Assembly (NCBI GenBank): GCA_021613335.1
Contig: JAJTWR010000431.1
Coordinates: 2,046,001-2,110,000 of the forward strand
Length of the DNA: 64,000 nucleotides
Reading direction: 5' to 3'
DNA from: Whitmania pigra
Lineage: Eukaryota; Annelida; Clitellata; Hirudinida; Haemopidae
Under the pieces are notes generated by a model, which was given only the letters and a program-made list of their open reading frames with translations, was not told the origin of the DNA and made no database searches. Of the stretch, positions 29,516-38,950 are shown one piece after another; position 1 is the first letter of the stretch, and each line of letters opens with the position of its first letter. The position numbers and the translations under genes are program-made.

Positions 29516-30886
29516 ATGGTTCCAGTGCCGATGAGACAAGAGAGTCCCCCCGAAGCATGGCCACCCTTGGTGCGGTTTGTTCGCATCGTCCGGGGGCCAA
29601 TCGATTCCTTTCTCCACATCGAGGCGGCGAGCGGCATTCTGCTGTTCCTCGCGGCGGCAGTCGCCATCGGCTTTGCCAATTCGTCCTTGGCCGACGGCTA
29701 CGCCCAGTTCTGGAATTACCCCATAGGCTTTCGGTTCGGCCCCTTCGGCTTCGAGCGCTCGGTCGCGTGGTTCGTGAACGACGGGCTCATGGCCATATTC
29801 TTCTTCGTGGTGGGCCTCGAAATTCGCCGCGAGATTCACCAAGGCGAGCTCTCGGAGCTGCGCCGCGCCGCACTTCCTTTTGCGGCAGCTATCGGCGGTA
29901 TCCTCGTTCCAGCCGGGCTCTATCTCCTCATCGCCGGAGCGCCGGAGATTCGACGCGGTTGGGGAGTCCCGATGGCCACCGACATCGCCTTTGCGGTCGG
30001 CGTCCTCACCATTCTCGGCAAGCGCGTGCCCGCGACGGTTCGGGTGCTCCTCCTCACGCTCGCGGTCATCGACGACTTGGGCGCGATTTTGGTCATCGCG
30101 ATTTTCTATTCCGACGGGGTGGTGCTGGGCGGCATCGCCACGAGCCTCGTGGGCTTCGGGTTTGTCCTCGCGATGCAGCGCATGGGCGTGCGCAGCAAGC
30201 TCGCCTACTTGCCCCCGGCGCTGCTCGCCTGGGCGGGCGTCTATTCGGCGGGCATTCACCCGACCATCGCCGGCGTCATCCTCGGGATGATTACTCCGGT
30301 GCAGGCGTGGATGGGCACTGCCGGATTCCTTCGCGGCATCAAGACCGAAATCGCCGACCTCGAAGCGCGCGGGCCCGACAAACTGCCGGCCTACGATCTT
30401 GCGGCAAGTCTGCGCAACGTCGATGCCTTGCGGCGCGAGGCGCAATCGCCCGCGGAGAGCCTCATCTCCGGGCTCCACTCCTGGGTGGCCTTCGGCATCA
30501 TGCCGATATTCGCCCTCGCTAACGCCGGCGTGCCGGTGAGCTTCGGCTCCTTGGACCCGCTGAGCCTGCGGGTCGTCATCGGCGTTGCCGTGGGCCTCGT
30601 CGTCGGTAAGCCGCTCGGGATTTTCGCTGCGAGCTTCCTCGTGCAGCGCTTGGGCATCGCGACCTTGCCGCCGGGAGTCAACTCGCGCCATGTGCTGCTG
30701 CTCGGGTGCGTCGCTGGTATCGGCTTCACCATGGCGCTCTTCATCGCCCAGCTCGCCTTCGAAAATGCGCAGCACCTCGATGCGGCAAAAATCGGCATCT
30801 TGGCGGCGAGTCTCGCGGCTGCGGTGCTTGGCCTCGTCGGCGGGCGATTCCTGCTGTCTGACTCGTCGGGCAGCGAAGCAGCCTGA
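29516..30886 (+). CDS. nhaA: Na+/H+ antiporter NhaA
   Basis: Electrogenic sodium/proton antiporter, 456 residues, about 12 membrane segments. Hallmarks: FFFVVGLEIRREI, PMATDIAFAVGVL (Asp of the assembly), LTLAVIDDLGAILVIA (the transport Asp pair), and LHSWVAFGIMPIFALANAGVP. A GAGGAG ribosome-binding site lies about 11 nt before ATG 29516; the internal Met6 is a possible alternative start. Convergent with the tonB-like gene, 9 bp apart. Confidence 0.95.
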   Translation: MVPVPMRQESPPEAWPPLVRFVRIVRGPIDSFLHIEAASGILLFLAAAVAIGFANSSLADGYAQFWNYPIGFRFGPFGFERSVAWFVNDGLMAIFFFVVGLEIRREIHQGELSELRRAALPFAAAIGGILVPAGLYLLIAGAPEIRRGWGVPMATDIAFAVGVLTILGKRVPATVRVLLLTLAVIDDLGAILVIAIFYSDGVVLGGIATSLVGFGFVLAMQRMGVRSKLAYLPPALLAWAGVYSAGIHPTIAGVILGMITPVQAWMGTAGFLRGIKTEIADLEARGPDKLPAYDLAASLRNVDALRREAQSPAESLISGLHSWVAFGIMPIFALANAGVPVSFGSLDPLSLRVVIGVAVGLVVGKPLGIFAASFLVQRLGIATLPPGVNSRHVLLLGCVAGIGFTMALFIAQLAFENAQHLDAAKIGILAASLAAAVLGLVGGRFLLSDSSGSEAA

Positions 30887-30895
30887 AGTTAGCGG

Positions 30896-31612
30896 TCAGC
30901 GTTCGAAGCGAACGTTGACGAGCGCGACACTTCGCTGCGCGAGCCCCGCCGGGGTTCGCCCGGGCACCCAGCGCTTCGCGAGCGCACAGCGCCGCGCCTC
31001 GCGGCCAAAGCCGTGGCCCGGGTCGTGCGTCACGTTTGCGGAGAGCACGCGTCCATCGTCGTCAACTTCCACCCGCAAGCCCACGACGGCGCGGTCGATA
31101 GCAGCTTCGTCGGCCTCCGACGGAAACGGACAATCCCACGACGTGCCACCGGCGAGGCGTGGAGCGCTGCCTTGCGAGCCGCCGTTCCCCGGGGAAGCCT
31201 TGGGGGCCGCTTCGGCGACGGGCTTTGTGGCGGTGCCGGTGTCGCTCGTCGCTCCTCCTACGTAGCGGGCCTCGGCGGAGCCGACGACGATGGTGTCGCC
31301 GAAGTCCACGACCGGAGATTCAACGACCGCTCCGGCTTTCGCAGCTTCGACGACCTTTGCCGGTGCCGGGCGGCTCACTGCGCCCGGAGTAGCGCGGCCC
31401 GCGTGGTGGGTTGCGCTTGCCGGTGGAGGAGTCGGTGGTGGATCGATGTCCACCCATGAACTCACGAGCGGCTTCGGCGGTGGTTCGAGCGGCGGCGGTG
31501 GGTGAAAGAGCCGAGTCGCAAGCGCAAGGCTGCTGTAGAAGGCGAGCGTCCACAGGCTCGCCCAGGCGAGGCGATTGCGCTTGGAAGTGCTCCCGCTGTC
31601 GAGGATGCTCAC
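30896..31612 (-). CDS. TonB-like energy transducer
   Basis: Protein of 238 residues built like TonB: a cytoplasmic start, one N-terminal transmembrane helix (LAWASLWTLAFYSSLALATRL), a Pro-rich periplasmic span (about 37-75), and a C-terminal domain with GLRVEVDDDGRVLSANV and ALAKRWVPGRTPAG. The C-terminal part has only weak similarity to the classic TonB-C fold. GTG 31612 overlaps the exbD stop by 4 nt. Last gene of the TBDR-exbB-exbD-tonB operon. Confidence 0.8.
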   Translation of the reverse strand: MSILDSGSTSKRNRLAWASLWTLAFYSSLALATRLFHPPPPLEPPPKPLVSSWVDIDPPPTPPPASATHHAGRATPGAVSRPAPAKVVEAAKAGAVVESPVVDFGDTIVVGSAEARYVGGATSDTGTATKPVAEAAPKASPGNGGSQGSAPRLAGGTSWDCPFPSEADEAAIDRAVVGLRVEVDDDGRVLSANVTHDPGHGFGREARRCALAKRWVPGRTPAGLAQRSVALVNVRFER

Positions 31613-32040
31613 GGCTTCTCCTCGACGGGCTTCGTCGGCTCGACGCCGAAGGCGATGCGGGCAATGCCTGCTTGGCGGACGATATCCACCACGTGCAACA
31701 CGTTCCGGTGCGGTACCGAGCCGTCGGCGTTGATGACTGCGCGCAGCTCCGGGTTCTGGCCAACGCTGGTGCGCGCGGCGTCGAGGAGGGCGCGGTCGCC
31801 TTCCACGGGTGCTCCGTCGACGCGCAGGGAACCGTCGGCGGAGATGGCGACGGTGAAGATGTGTTGCACTTCGCCGCCGGTCGCCGCCCGCGGCAGGTCC
31901 ACCGGTATTGCTCGCGCCACCACGATGCGCGCGGTCACCATGAAGATGATGAGGAGCACGAGCGTGATGTCGACGAGCGGGGTCACATTGATGCCGGTGA
32001 TGGCTCCCGTCGACTTGCTGTTGGAGGAGAATCCGGCCAT
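31609..32040 (-). CDS. exbD: ExbD/TolR biopolymer transport protein
   Basis: Inner-membrane ExbD of 143 residues. INVTPLVDITLVLLIIFMVTARI has the essential Asp in the single membrane helix, followed by a periplasmic domain (AISADGSLRVDGAPV, ELRAVINADGSVPHRNVLHVVDIVRQAGI). ATG 32040 was preferred over an upstream in-frame codon because it lies 4 bp after the exbB stop and starts directly before the membrane helix. Part of the proton-motive-force-driven motor for the TonB system. Confidence 0.9.
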   Translation of the reverse strand: MAGFSSNSKSTGAITGINVTPLVDITLVLLIIFMVTARIVVARAIPVDLPRAATGGEVQHIFTVAISADGSLRVDGAPVEGDRALLDAARTSVGQNPELRAVINADGSVPHRNVLHVVDIVRQAGIARIAFGVEPTKPVEEKP

Positions 32041-32044
32041 GGCG

Positions 32045-32719
32045 CTATCCCTTTTTGCCCTCGGAGCTTGAGACTGCGCGGAGCCGGGCAAGGAGGACGT
32101 GGCCTAAAGTTTCGGAGTCGGCGACGACTGCGGCGATCCGCCCTTGGAAGTAGTTGAACGCAGCGACGGAAGGAATCGCGACCAGAATGCCCACGGCGGT
32201 GGCGACGAGCGCTTCGGCGATGGTGCTCATGACTCGCTCCGGCGCGACCACGCTCAGCGCTTGCGCGGCGCCGCTGCCGACAGCCGATGGGCGTCCGAGT
32301 TCGTCGAAGGCGCGGACGATGCCGATGACGGTCCCGAGGAGCCCGATGAAGGGAGCGTTGTTGCCGAGCGTCCCCAAGAAGAGCAGGCGGTGTTCGAGGC
32401 GACGACGGATGAGCCCGAGCGCCGCGGCCATCGCTTCTTCTGCCGCTGCCGGGCCGCGGTCTGCTTCTTCGAGGCCGGCGGTCACCACTTGCGAGGCCGC
32501 GCAGGGACGGTGTTCGAGATAGGCGCGGGCACCGACGAGCTCCGGGGTGCGCAGGTGCTGTCGGAGTTCTGAAACGAGGTTTTGGATCGGAAGTTCAAGT
32601 TTCCGAAATGCCCAGAACCGCTCGATGGTTATCGTCACCATGGCAAAGCTCAAAGCGAGCAAGAGCCAGAGCACCCATCCTGCTCCGGAGCTCAACATGA
32701 GGTTGGTGACCGATTGCAT
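32045..32719 (-). CDS. exbB: ExbB/TolQ/MotA-family proton channel protein
   Basis: Integral membrane protein of 224 residues with three predicted helices: WVLWLLLALSFAMVTITIE, LFLGTLGNNAPFIGLLGTVIGIVRAF and VATAVGILVAIPSVAAFNYF. The last two are the conserved channel-forming helices of ExbB/TolQ. It forms the stator with ExbD and energises TonB. It follows the receptor gene by 52 bp. Confidence 0.92.
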   Translation of the reverse strand: MQSVTNLMLSSGAGWVLWLLLALSFAMVTITIERFWAFRKLELPIQNLVSELRQHLRTPELVGARAYLEHRPCAASQVVTAGLEEADRGPAAAEEAMAAALGLIRRRLEHRLLFLGTLGNNAPFIGLLGTVIGIVRAFDELGRPSAVGSGAAQALSVVAPERVMSTIAEALVATAVGILVAIPSVAAFNYFQGRIAAVVADSETLGHVLLARLRAVSSSEGKKG

Positions 32720-32771
32720 GCCTTCTCACCTTTCGAAATACGTGAACGAACGAGGGTACGTCCTCATACCC

Positions 32772-35279
32772 TCATAGCTCGCCACCGAGCTTGAAGTAAA
32801 AACCTCGCCCGGGGCGCTGACTGCCATAGACGTCGTACAACGGCGCATCGGCGAGGTTGTGTACCTCAAAGGTCGCTGAGATGCGCGCGAGCTTCACTTT
32901 CAACGAATAGGTGACGCCTACCGAGTGGTTCAACTGGGTGGGGATGGTGAGCTTCGTGGCCGGGTCACCGAGACTTTCCCAACTTCGGTAAAAACTCTGG
33001 ACGAAGCGACCGGTGTAGAAGGGCTCCAGCGTATCGTCCTTGGAAGGAAGGTTGGGGATGCGGACCCGCGCCCCAACCGAGCCGAAGAGCGAAGGGCGAT
33101 TGGGGATGCGGTCGCCGACGAAACTCCCGAAAATCCCCTCGGTGGAGGTGTTGCGGATGTCCTGGTAGGTGATTGTGCTGTCGAGACTGAACCAGCGCCC
33201 GGGGGAACTCCATTGGAAACTCCCTTCGACTCCGGCGGTGCGGGCGCTGAGCACGTTTTGGTAGGTGAGATACCTTTCGTTTCCGAGGAGGACGATGAGT
33301 TTTTCGCTCGCGCGCACGAAGCCATTCGCTTCTGCGGAGAAAGCACCGGCGCGAGCGGTGTTCAAAAGAAATACCAGCCCCGCATTGCCGTTGTGGCTTC
33401 TCTCCGGCTCGAGCGCGAGGTTTTCGGCGATGAGGACGCCATTGCCGAACAGTTCGTCCGGGCGCGGCAGCCGCGTCGCGTATTCGTAGGAGAGCTTCGC
33501 GAGGAGCCAGTGGGTGATGTACAGCCGAAGCCCGTCGCCAACGCCAAACGAAGGGATGGTCGTCGCGTTGAAGCTGGTACTTCCGTTGGAGAGCGCACGC
33601 TGCGCACCCACGTTCGAGACGTAGGCCTTCACAAAGAGCGAGTTCTGTAGCCGGTAGCTGCTCGCTGAAGAGAGCTCGTCCCGGTTCTGCATCGGGAAAA
33701 AGCTCGCCTGGTGTTCGAGACCGGCCACGAAGGCCACGAACTCCCGCCGCAGGGTGAGCGGGTCGACCTGCCCGGGGGAGGATTTGAACAGACGCTCTTG
33801 ACCGTTGCGTCCGTTGAAATTCGTCGTCAGGGAAAGGTCGAGGGTGTGCTGGGCGTGCGGGCGGTAGATGGTATCGACCCGAGCGTAGGCGCTGTCTTGC
33901 CAGATGGTCTGGTTGCTCGCGACGCCTTGAATCTCTCCGGGCCTCGTTCGCTTCCACACGACCTTGCCGTACCAATTATATACAGAGCTGCTCTGGTCTT
34001 GAAAGTCGATGATGCGCCGTGCGTAGTTCGCGACAACCTTGAGGTCGACCTTTGGGTGGAGTGCTTGCTCGTAAGCGATTGTCCCACCGAAAGTGGTCTC
34101 TGCAAAAGTGACCTCCCCATACGGGAGGGTCATGGTGACGTTGCTCTGGAGTTCTTTGTCGTAGGTCGACGCGAAGACCTTGAGTGAGAGCAGGCGCGCC
34201 CAGCTCTTGTTGCGGACCAGCGCTTCCACGTTGCCGCCGTAGGCGCGGTAACTGTCGTGAAAGCGCGGCAGGCGGGCAGGAGAGACCCGTCCGCGATCAT
34301 CAGCTACTTCGACATCGACCAGATAATCGTTCTTCGCGTAGTCGAAAAAACCCGAACCGCGGACGACGAGATTCCAAGGTTCGTAGCCGACGTGGCCCGC
34401 GACGCTCACTCGGTGGGTCCCGAAGGAGCCGAGGGTGTAGGTGGCTGCGACATGCGGTTGGCGGTCGAGGTTGGTGAGGAAGTTCACCGCTCCGCCGAGG
34501 GTGTCGGCGCCGAAGCGCACCGGCACGACCCCGCGGTAGACTTCAATGCGGTCGATCATCGGCACCGGAATGCTCGCAAACCCCATGGCATAGCCCGCCT
34601 GTTCGAGCGGCACCCCGTCGAGGAAAAAGCGCACTTGGTCGTCGGTGAGGCCGTTCAACGAGAAGCGGCTCACGCTCCCGAGCCCTCCGGTGCGTTGGAC
34701 GGTGATTCCCGGCGCTCGGGAGATGACGTCGCCTAAGTCGGAGACCTCGCGCTTGGCGCGGACGAGTTCGAGCACAGTGATGGCCTCGGGCGACGCGCGC
34801 CGTTCGCGCACGGTCGGAACGCCCTGCACGGTCACGTTGAGCGTCGGTGGCTCCGGTGCCTTCGGGGAATTCTCCTTGGGCGGAGGGGGAGGCTCATCGG
34901 GAGGAGGCCGCAGGGTATACGACAGTCGGTAGAGGATGCGCGACGTCACTGGAGCGCCGTCGAGCTGTGCCGGGGTGAAGGTCAAAGACCGGACGAGTTC
35001 GATCGCCTCCGCGTTGAGTTCGGGAGTCGCGCCGGAGACGAGTTGCGCATCGGTCACTCGCCCTTGCGGATCGAGTTCGAGCTTGAGGAGAATCTCGCCT
35101 GCTCCCGCGTCGGAGAGGAGGGTGGGCGGCTCACCGATGAGGGCCGGCGGGGTCGCGGGCGGCGTCGCTGCAGTGAGTGCCACCGCCATCGCGACGAGCG
35201 CGATCCGCACCGCAGTGGCGTGGATGCTAGGAGCGCACTTGGTGCTCCGAGGGCGCATGAGCAAAAAACGTGGCATCAT
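32772..35279 (-). CDS. TonB-dependent receptor with N-terminal TonB-C-like domain (MxcH-like)
   Basis: Outer-membrane transporter of about 835 residues. After a signal peptide (SIHATAVRIALVAMAVALTAA) comes a TonB-C-like domain (GEILLKLELDPQGRVTDAQLV ... LTFTPAQLDGAPVTSRILY), a Pro-rich linker, then the plug (SDLGDVISRAPGITVQRTGG, GVPLEQAGYAMGFASIPVPMIDRIEVYRGVVPVRFGADTLGGAVNF) and a 22-strand-type barrel ending GRGFYFKLGGEL. The TonB-C-plug fusion is the architecture of myxobacterial receptors named MxcH, linked to ferri-siderophore uptake. The start (35279 or 35276) is uncertain. A Fur-like site lies upstream. Confidence 0.87.
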   Translation of the reverse strand: MMPRFLLMRPRSTKCAPSIHATAVRIALVAMAVALTAATPPATPPALIGEPPTLLSDAGAGEILLKLELDPQGRVTDAQLVSGATPELNAEAIELVRSLTFTPAQLDGAPVTSRILYRLSYTLRPPPDEPPPPPKENSPKAPEPPTLNVTVQGVPTVRERRASPEAITVLELVRAKREVSDLGDVISRAPGITVQRTGGLGSVSRFSLNGLTDDQVRFFLDGVPLEQAGYAMGFASIPVPMIDRIEVYRGVVPVRFGADTLGGAVNFLTNLDRQPHVAATYTLGSFGTHRVSVAGHVGYEPWNLVVRGSGFFDYAKNDYLVDVEVADDRGRVSPARLPRFHDSYRAYGGNVEALVRNKSWARLLSLKVFASTYDKELQSNVTMTLPYGEVTFAETTFGGTIAYEQALHPKVDLKVVANYARRIIDFQDQSSSVYNWYGKVVWKRTRPGEIQGVASNQTIWQDSAYARVDTIYRPHAQHTLDLSLTTNFNGRNGQERLFKSSPGQVDPLTLRREFVAFVAGLEHQASFFPMQNRDELSSASSYRLQNSLFVKAYVSNVGAQRALSNGSTSFNATTIPSFGVGDGLRLYITHWLLAKLSYEYATRLPRPDELFGNGVLIAENLALEPERSHNGNAGLVFLLNTARAGAFSAEANGFVRASEKLIVLLGNERYLTYQNVLSARTAGVEGSFQWSSPGRWFSLDSTITYQDIRNTSTEGIFGSFVGDRIPNRPSLFGSVGARVRIPNLPSKDDTLEPFYTGRFVQSFYRSWESLGDPATKLTIPTQLNHSVGVTYSLKVKLARISATFEVHNLADAPLYDVYGSQRPGRGFYFKLGGEL

Positions 35280-35413
35280 CTTCGGGCTTGCAAATAATGC
35301 GAATGATTCGTAGTTGCAGCCGGTAGGCAGTTCTTCAAGACACGCTAGATACAGCAAGTCAAGCGACCGTCAGCAGTTAACCCTGAAGTCCACAATTGAA
35401 GGATGACAAGTCA
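35280..35413. promoter_or_regulatory. divergent receptor/lipoprotein control region with Fur-like site
   Basis: Shared promoter region. At 35293-35311 the sequence matches the 19-bp Fur consensus at 12 of 19 positions. This would place both the receptor operon and the lipoprotein under iron control. The match was made by eye and is suggestive only. GAAGGA at 35398-35403 serves the lipoprotein start. Confidence 0.4.
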
Positions 35414-36670
35414 ATGACAACACCACTTCAACTAGGCGATTTTCGAAAATTGGGAACGATAGTGATAGCCGCAGGCGTCCTTGCAGTCGTGCAGGGGTGC
35501 AATACACCGATACCGCACGGATCGGACTCCAGCGACGCTGGAGCGGTTTACGTTATCGCTACGTCGATTATTACGCCCCCGAATACATGGTCGAGCTTCC
35601 TCACGACCACTGACGACGTGACAAAGCCGAGGGAAGTCCCGCGCGACGGAGGCATAGAATTCGCGAACCAGCTAGGGGTCTTCGGCATCCCCAAATCCAA
35701 AGTCGCGTACGTGAACAGAGGGGCCACCTTGGAACGCTACAAGCTCGGAACCGATGGAAAGCTCGTCCAGGACGGTGCCCCTTTATCCTTCTCCGACAAG
35801 GGGGTCGGAAGGGTCAGTGCTTACCCAGGGAGCGTTCAATTCATCTCCGATACAAAGGCGTACTACTTCGACGACAGCCAGCTCCTCATCATCGTCTGGA
35901 ATCCCAAGGATAGGACCGTCGACAGCGTTATCCCGCTCACGGCCTACGCTTTAGCGGATTGGAAAACGACCATGGCGACCTCGACTGTCAAACGCGGTTC
36001 GGACATCCTCTTCACGGTGTCGTATTACAAAAGCTCGTCACCCGGCGCGGTTGACTCGACGGATAAGACCGTTGCTCTCGGCATCCTGAACACGAATGAT
36101 AATACTGTGTCCGCGCCGGTACTTGACACCCGCTGCGCGTACGCCGCTGTGCCCGTCGTCATGTCGAACGGCGACATTTACTACAGCTCCGAGGTAGCTA
36201 CTGCTGCCATTGAGTATTTGGATAGCACCAAGGGTGGTCCCTCCTGCGCCCTTCGGGTGAAGGCCGGAGAGCGAAAGTTCGATGATACCTTCGTATTCAA
36301 GTTCCAAGACGTCACGAATGCGCCGGCCGGGAGTCTCTTCCCGGGTAAGGGAACCAAGGCCTACGTCCGGGTTCTGGACACGACCAAAGTCCCCACGAAG
36401 CCCGCTACCGCCTCGGCGTTGCTACAACAACCCGTGTGGAGCTGGAAACAGATCGACTTGGCCGACCAAAAGTCCCCGGCGACTGCTGTCGCCAACACGG
36501 GGCCTAACGCAGCCCGAGTCCTCGACTACGAGATCGATGGGCAGCATTGGACCAACGACACCGCGGCGAACCTGTCGAAGACCACCCTCCTCGACCTCAC
36601 TGCGGACGGCGGAGCAGCTCCCGGAATCACGGTCACTGGCTCTCCGTTTGGAATCCTGCGTCTCCAATAG
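35414..36670 (+). CDS. lipoprotein divergent from TonB receptor (MxcI-like)
   Basis: Predicted lipoprotein of 418 residues with lipobox VVQGC. The body is rich in beta structure with Trp/Tyr-bearing repeats (e.g. GSVQFISDTKAYYFDDSQLLIIVWNP; GNGDIYYSSEVATAA-type turns), which suggests a beta-propeller facing the cell surface or periplasm. ATG 35414 follows GAAGGA; an earlier in-frame TTG is less likely. Similar lipoproteins lie beside MxcH-type receptors in myxobacteria (MxcI), so it may take part in ligand capture. This role is inference from position. Confidence 0.65.
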   Translation: MTTPLQLGDFRKLGTIVIAAGVLAVVQGCNTPIPHGSDSSDAGAVYVIATSIITPPNTWSSFLTTTDDVTKPREVPRDGGIEFANQLGVFGIPKSKVAYVNRGATLERYKLGTDGKLVQDGAPLSFSDKGVGRVSAYPGSVQFISDTKAYYFDDSQLLIIVWNPKDRTVDSVIPLTAYALADWKTTMATSTVKRGSDILFTVSYYKSSSPGAVDSTDKTVALGILNTNDNTVSAPVLDTRCAYAAVPVVMSNGDIYYSSEVATAAIEYLDSTKGGPSCALRVKAGERKFDDTFVFKFQDVTNAPAGSLFPGKGTKAYVRVLDTTKVPTKPATASALLQQPVWSWKQIDLADQKSPATAVANTGPNAARVLDYEIDGQHWTNDTAANLSKTTLLDLTADGGAAPGITVTGSPFGILRLQ

Positions 36671-36675
36671 TTGTT

Positions 36676-36709
36676 GAGGCGGCGATGTGCGCAGGTACAT
36701 CGCCGCCTC
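36676..36709. terminator. strong hairpin after the lipoprotein gene
   Basis: A perfect 13-bp stem, GAGGCGGCGATGT paired with ACATCGCCGCCTC, with an 8-nt loop. No U-tract follows, so it could be a Rho-assisted terminator or mRNA-protecting hairpin rather than an intrinsic terminator. Confidence 0.6.
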
Positions 36710-36744
36710 CGCAGAGAGCAGTGCGCTCATGGTAAAGCTAGTCC

Positions 36745-38898
36745 ATGAGCGCATTGCCTCGACATCGGTTGCCGGACGGCGCACCGAAGTACACCAACCG
36801 ACTTTTCTGGGAGGATAGCCTCTACCTTCGGCAGCACGCGCACAATCCCGTCGATTGGTATCCGTGGGGAAAAGAGGCCTTCGCAATCGCAGAGAAGTTG
36901 TCGCGGCCGGTGCTCCTTTCTATCGGGTACGCGACCTGTCACTGGTGTCACGTGATGGCCGAGGAGAGCTTCGAGGACGAGGGCATCGCGGCCCTCCTCA
37001 ACGCTCGCTACATCGCCATCAAGGTTGATCGGGAACTTCGCCCAGACGTCGACTACGCCTACATCACCTTCGTGCAAGCGCTCGCCGGTCACGCTGGCTG
37101 GCCCCTGACGGTGTGGCTCACGCCAGACCGCAACCCCTTCGCTGGCGGAACCTATTTTCCGCCCCATGACCGCGATGGCCGCATCGGCTTCGCGACGCTC
37201 CTCGCCGCCCAAGCGGATCGCTTTGTGATGGAAGGCGCGCGAACCGTGGTCGCTGAAGCAAAGCAGTATGCCTCCCGCCTGCGTGAGCTCACCAGTCGGG
37301 CGCCTCCCAAAGATCTCCCGCGCGGAATTGCAGAGGCGCTCCTCGTCGAGACCGCCGAGCGGTTCGATCGAAAATCCGGGGGCTTTGTCGGCGCACCCAA
37401 GTTTCCTTCGACGTTCCCCTTGAGTCCGTGCTTCCGGCTGCGGGCGAGGAGCGCGGCGCACGAAGCGATGGCCATCGAAACCCTGTGGGCGATGCGAAAC
37501 GGTGGGCTCTTCGACCAACTTGGCTACGGCTTCCACCGCTATACGGTCGATGCCGGGTGGCGGGTCCCGCACTTCGAAAAGATGTTGTACGACAACGCGC
37601 TCCTCGCTCGGAACTATCTCCTCGGCGGGGGCTGCGCTCCATCGCTCGACTCGGTTGCGCGCGAAGTGCTCGACTTCCTCCTCACGGATTTCCGGTCGCC
37701 CAATGGTGCCTTCTACGCGGCGACCGATGCCGACAGCCGCGATGCACAGGGCCGCCTCGAAGAGGGCCAGTACTTCACCTGGACTCCCGAAGAGCTGACG
37801 GGCGCACTCGGCGAGCAGCAGGGGGCGCTCGCCGCGCTCTATTACGGGGTGGCCGAAGGAGGGCGCTCGGCGCTGGCACGGCAACGTAAGTTCGACACGA
37901 TCGCCGCCGAGCTCGGACGCGAACGAGAAGGCCTTGAAGCTGAAATCGCCGAGATGCGCGTAAAGCTCCTCGCCGCGCGAGCGCAGCGAGAGCCGCCGGG
38001 CCGCGACGAAAAACAGCTCACCTCCTGGAACGCACTCACCGTGAGTGCCTTCGCCCAGGCCGCCTTGGCGTTGGGCGAGGCGCGCTATGCAGAGGCGGCG
38101 CTCGCGGCGGCGGCGCCATTCCGCGCTGCGCTTGCGAAAGGCAGCCTGCCGCACGTGCTCGGGCCGCGAAGCGAGTCGGCCTTTGGCGACGACCTCGCGT
38201 ACCTCGCAGAGGCGCTGCTCGACCTCTTCGAACTCACCGCCGATGTGGCATTCCTCAAGGAAGCCCGCGCCGCGATGGAGACCTTAGAGCGCGACTTCCT
38301 CGATGCGACTTCGGGCGCCTATGCCTGTTCGTCGCGCGTGCATCACGAAGAACTCTTCCTGCCATACGACGCCACCCAAGACGGTCCTACGCCGAACGTC
38401 AACTCCGTCGCCGCGATGAACTGGGCTCGCCTCGCGGGCTACTTTGGGGATCAGAGCCTCGCGAAGCGCGCCTTGCGAATCGCTCGCGCTTTCGGTGCGA
38501 CGCTCACGCGGTACCCGTTAGCCTTGCCGGGGCTCGTGGAGGTTATCGACTGGCTCTCGGCGCTGCCGCCGGAAGTCGTGGTGCTCGTCCCCGAAGGCGC
38601 AGGGGCCCTCGCGCCCACGGCGCGGCCGATCCTCGAAGTGCTCCGCAAGCTGCCGACGAAACTGCTCGTCGTCGCCTCCGAGGAAGAGTTGAAAGGGGAG
38701 CTTGGCTCCACGGTGCGCTGGGCTGGAGATAAGCGCCTCGTCGGTGGCGCGACGACGGTCTACCTCTGCGAAGGCGAGACCTGCCGCGAGCCGATGACCC
38801 GGGTCGAAAGCCTCGACAAGCTGCTGCGAGAATTCACGCTTTCGCCCAACCGGCGCGCGTCGTCGATTATCGATCCGGCGAAGACGCCAATCCTTTGA
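36745..38898 (+). CDS. DUF255 thioredoxin-domain protein (YyaL family)
   Basis: Cytosolic protein of 717 residues with no signal peptide. The N-terminal thioredoxin-like domain has [25 protein letters not shown] and the unusual active-site motif [12 protein letters not shown], followed by VKVDREL-like and [11 protein letters not shown] segments. The rest is an alpha/alpha toroid like N-acylglucosamine epimerases (e.g. [25 protein letters not shown]). The family is widespread and conserved (YyaL, human SSP411), but its reaction is not established. ATG 36745 begins right before the conserved start. Confidence 0.9.
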   Translation: MSALPRHRLPDGAPKYTNRLFWEDSLYLRQHAHNPVDWYPWGKEAFAIAEKLSRPVLLSIGYATCHWCHVMAEESFEDEGIAALLNARYIAIKVDRELRPDVDYAYITFVQALAGHAGWPLTVWLTPDRNPFAGGTYFPPHDRDGRIGFATLLAAQADRFVMEGARTVVAEAKQYASRLRELTSRAPPKDLPRGIAEALLVETAERFDRKSGGFVGAPKFPSTFPLSPCFRLRARSAAHEAMAIETLWAMRNGGLFDQLGYGFHRYTVDAGWRVPHFEKMLYDNALLARNYLLGGGCAPSLDSVAREVLDFLLTDFRSPNGAFYAATDADSRDAQGRLEEGQYFTWTPEELTGALGEQQGALAALYYGVAEGGRSALARQRKFDTIAAELGREREGLEAEIAEMRVKLLAARAQREPPGRDEKQLTSWNALTVSAFAQAALALGEARYAEAALAAAAPFRAALAKGSLPHVLGPRSESAFGDDLAYLAEALLDLFELTADVAFLKEARAAMETLERDFLDATSGAYACSSRVHHEELFLPYDATQDGPTPNVNSVAAMNWARLAGYFGDQSLAKRALRIARAFGATLTRYPLALPGLVEVIDWLSALPPEVVVLVPEGAGALAPTARPILEVLRKLPTKLLVVASEEELKGELGSTVRWAGDKRLVGGATTVYLCEGETCREPMTRVESLDKLLREFTLSPNRRASSIIDPAKTPIL

Positions 38899-38950
38899 CG
38901 GCTGGTGTAAGGGAGCCGACGTGTTGTGAACCGCTCCGGGAGCAGCCCCC

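Noticed and set aside
29414..30775. 453-residue frame antisense to nhaA
   Set aside because: Glu/His/Arg-rich shadow; NhaA motifs are on the plus strand.
35396..35413. Upstream TTG start for the lipoprotein beside the TonB receptor
   Set aside because: It adds six residues before the signal peptide and has no Shine-Dalgarno, while ATG 35414 follows GAAGGA.
36727..38154. 475-residue frame antisense to the DUF255 gene
   Set aside because: No motif, and the DUF255 hallmark CHWCH is on the plus strand.
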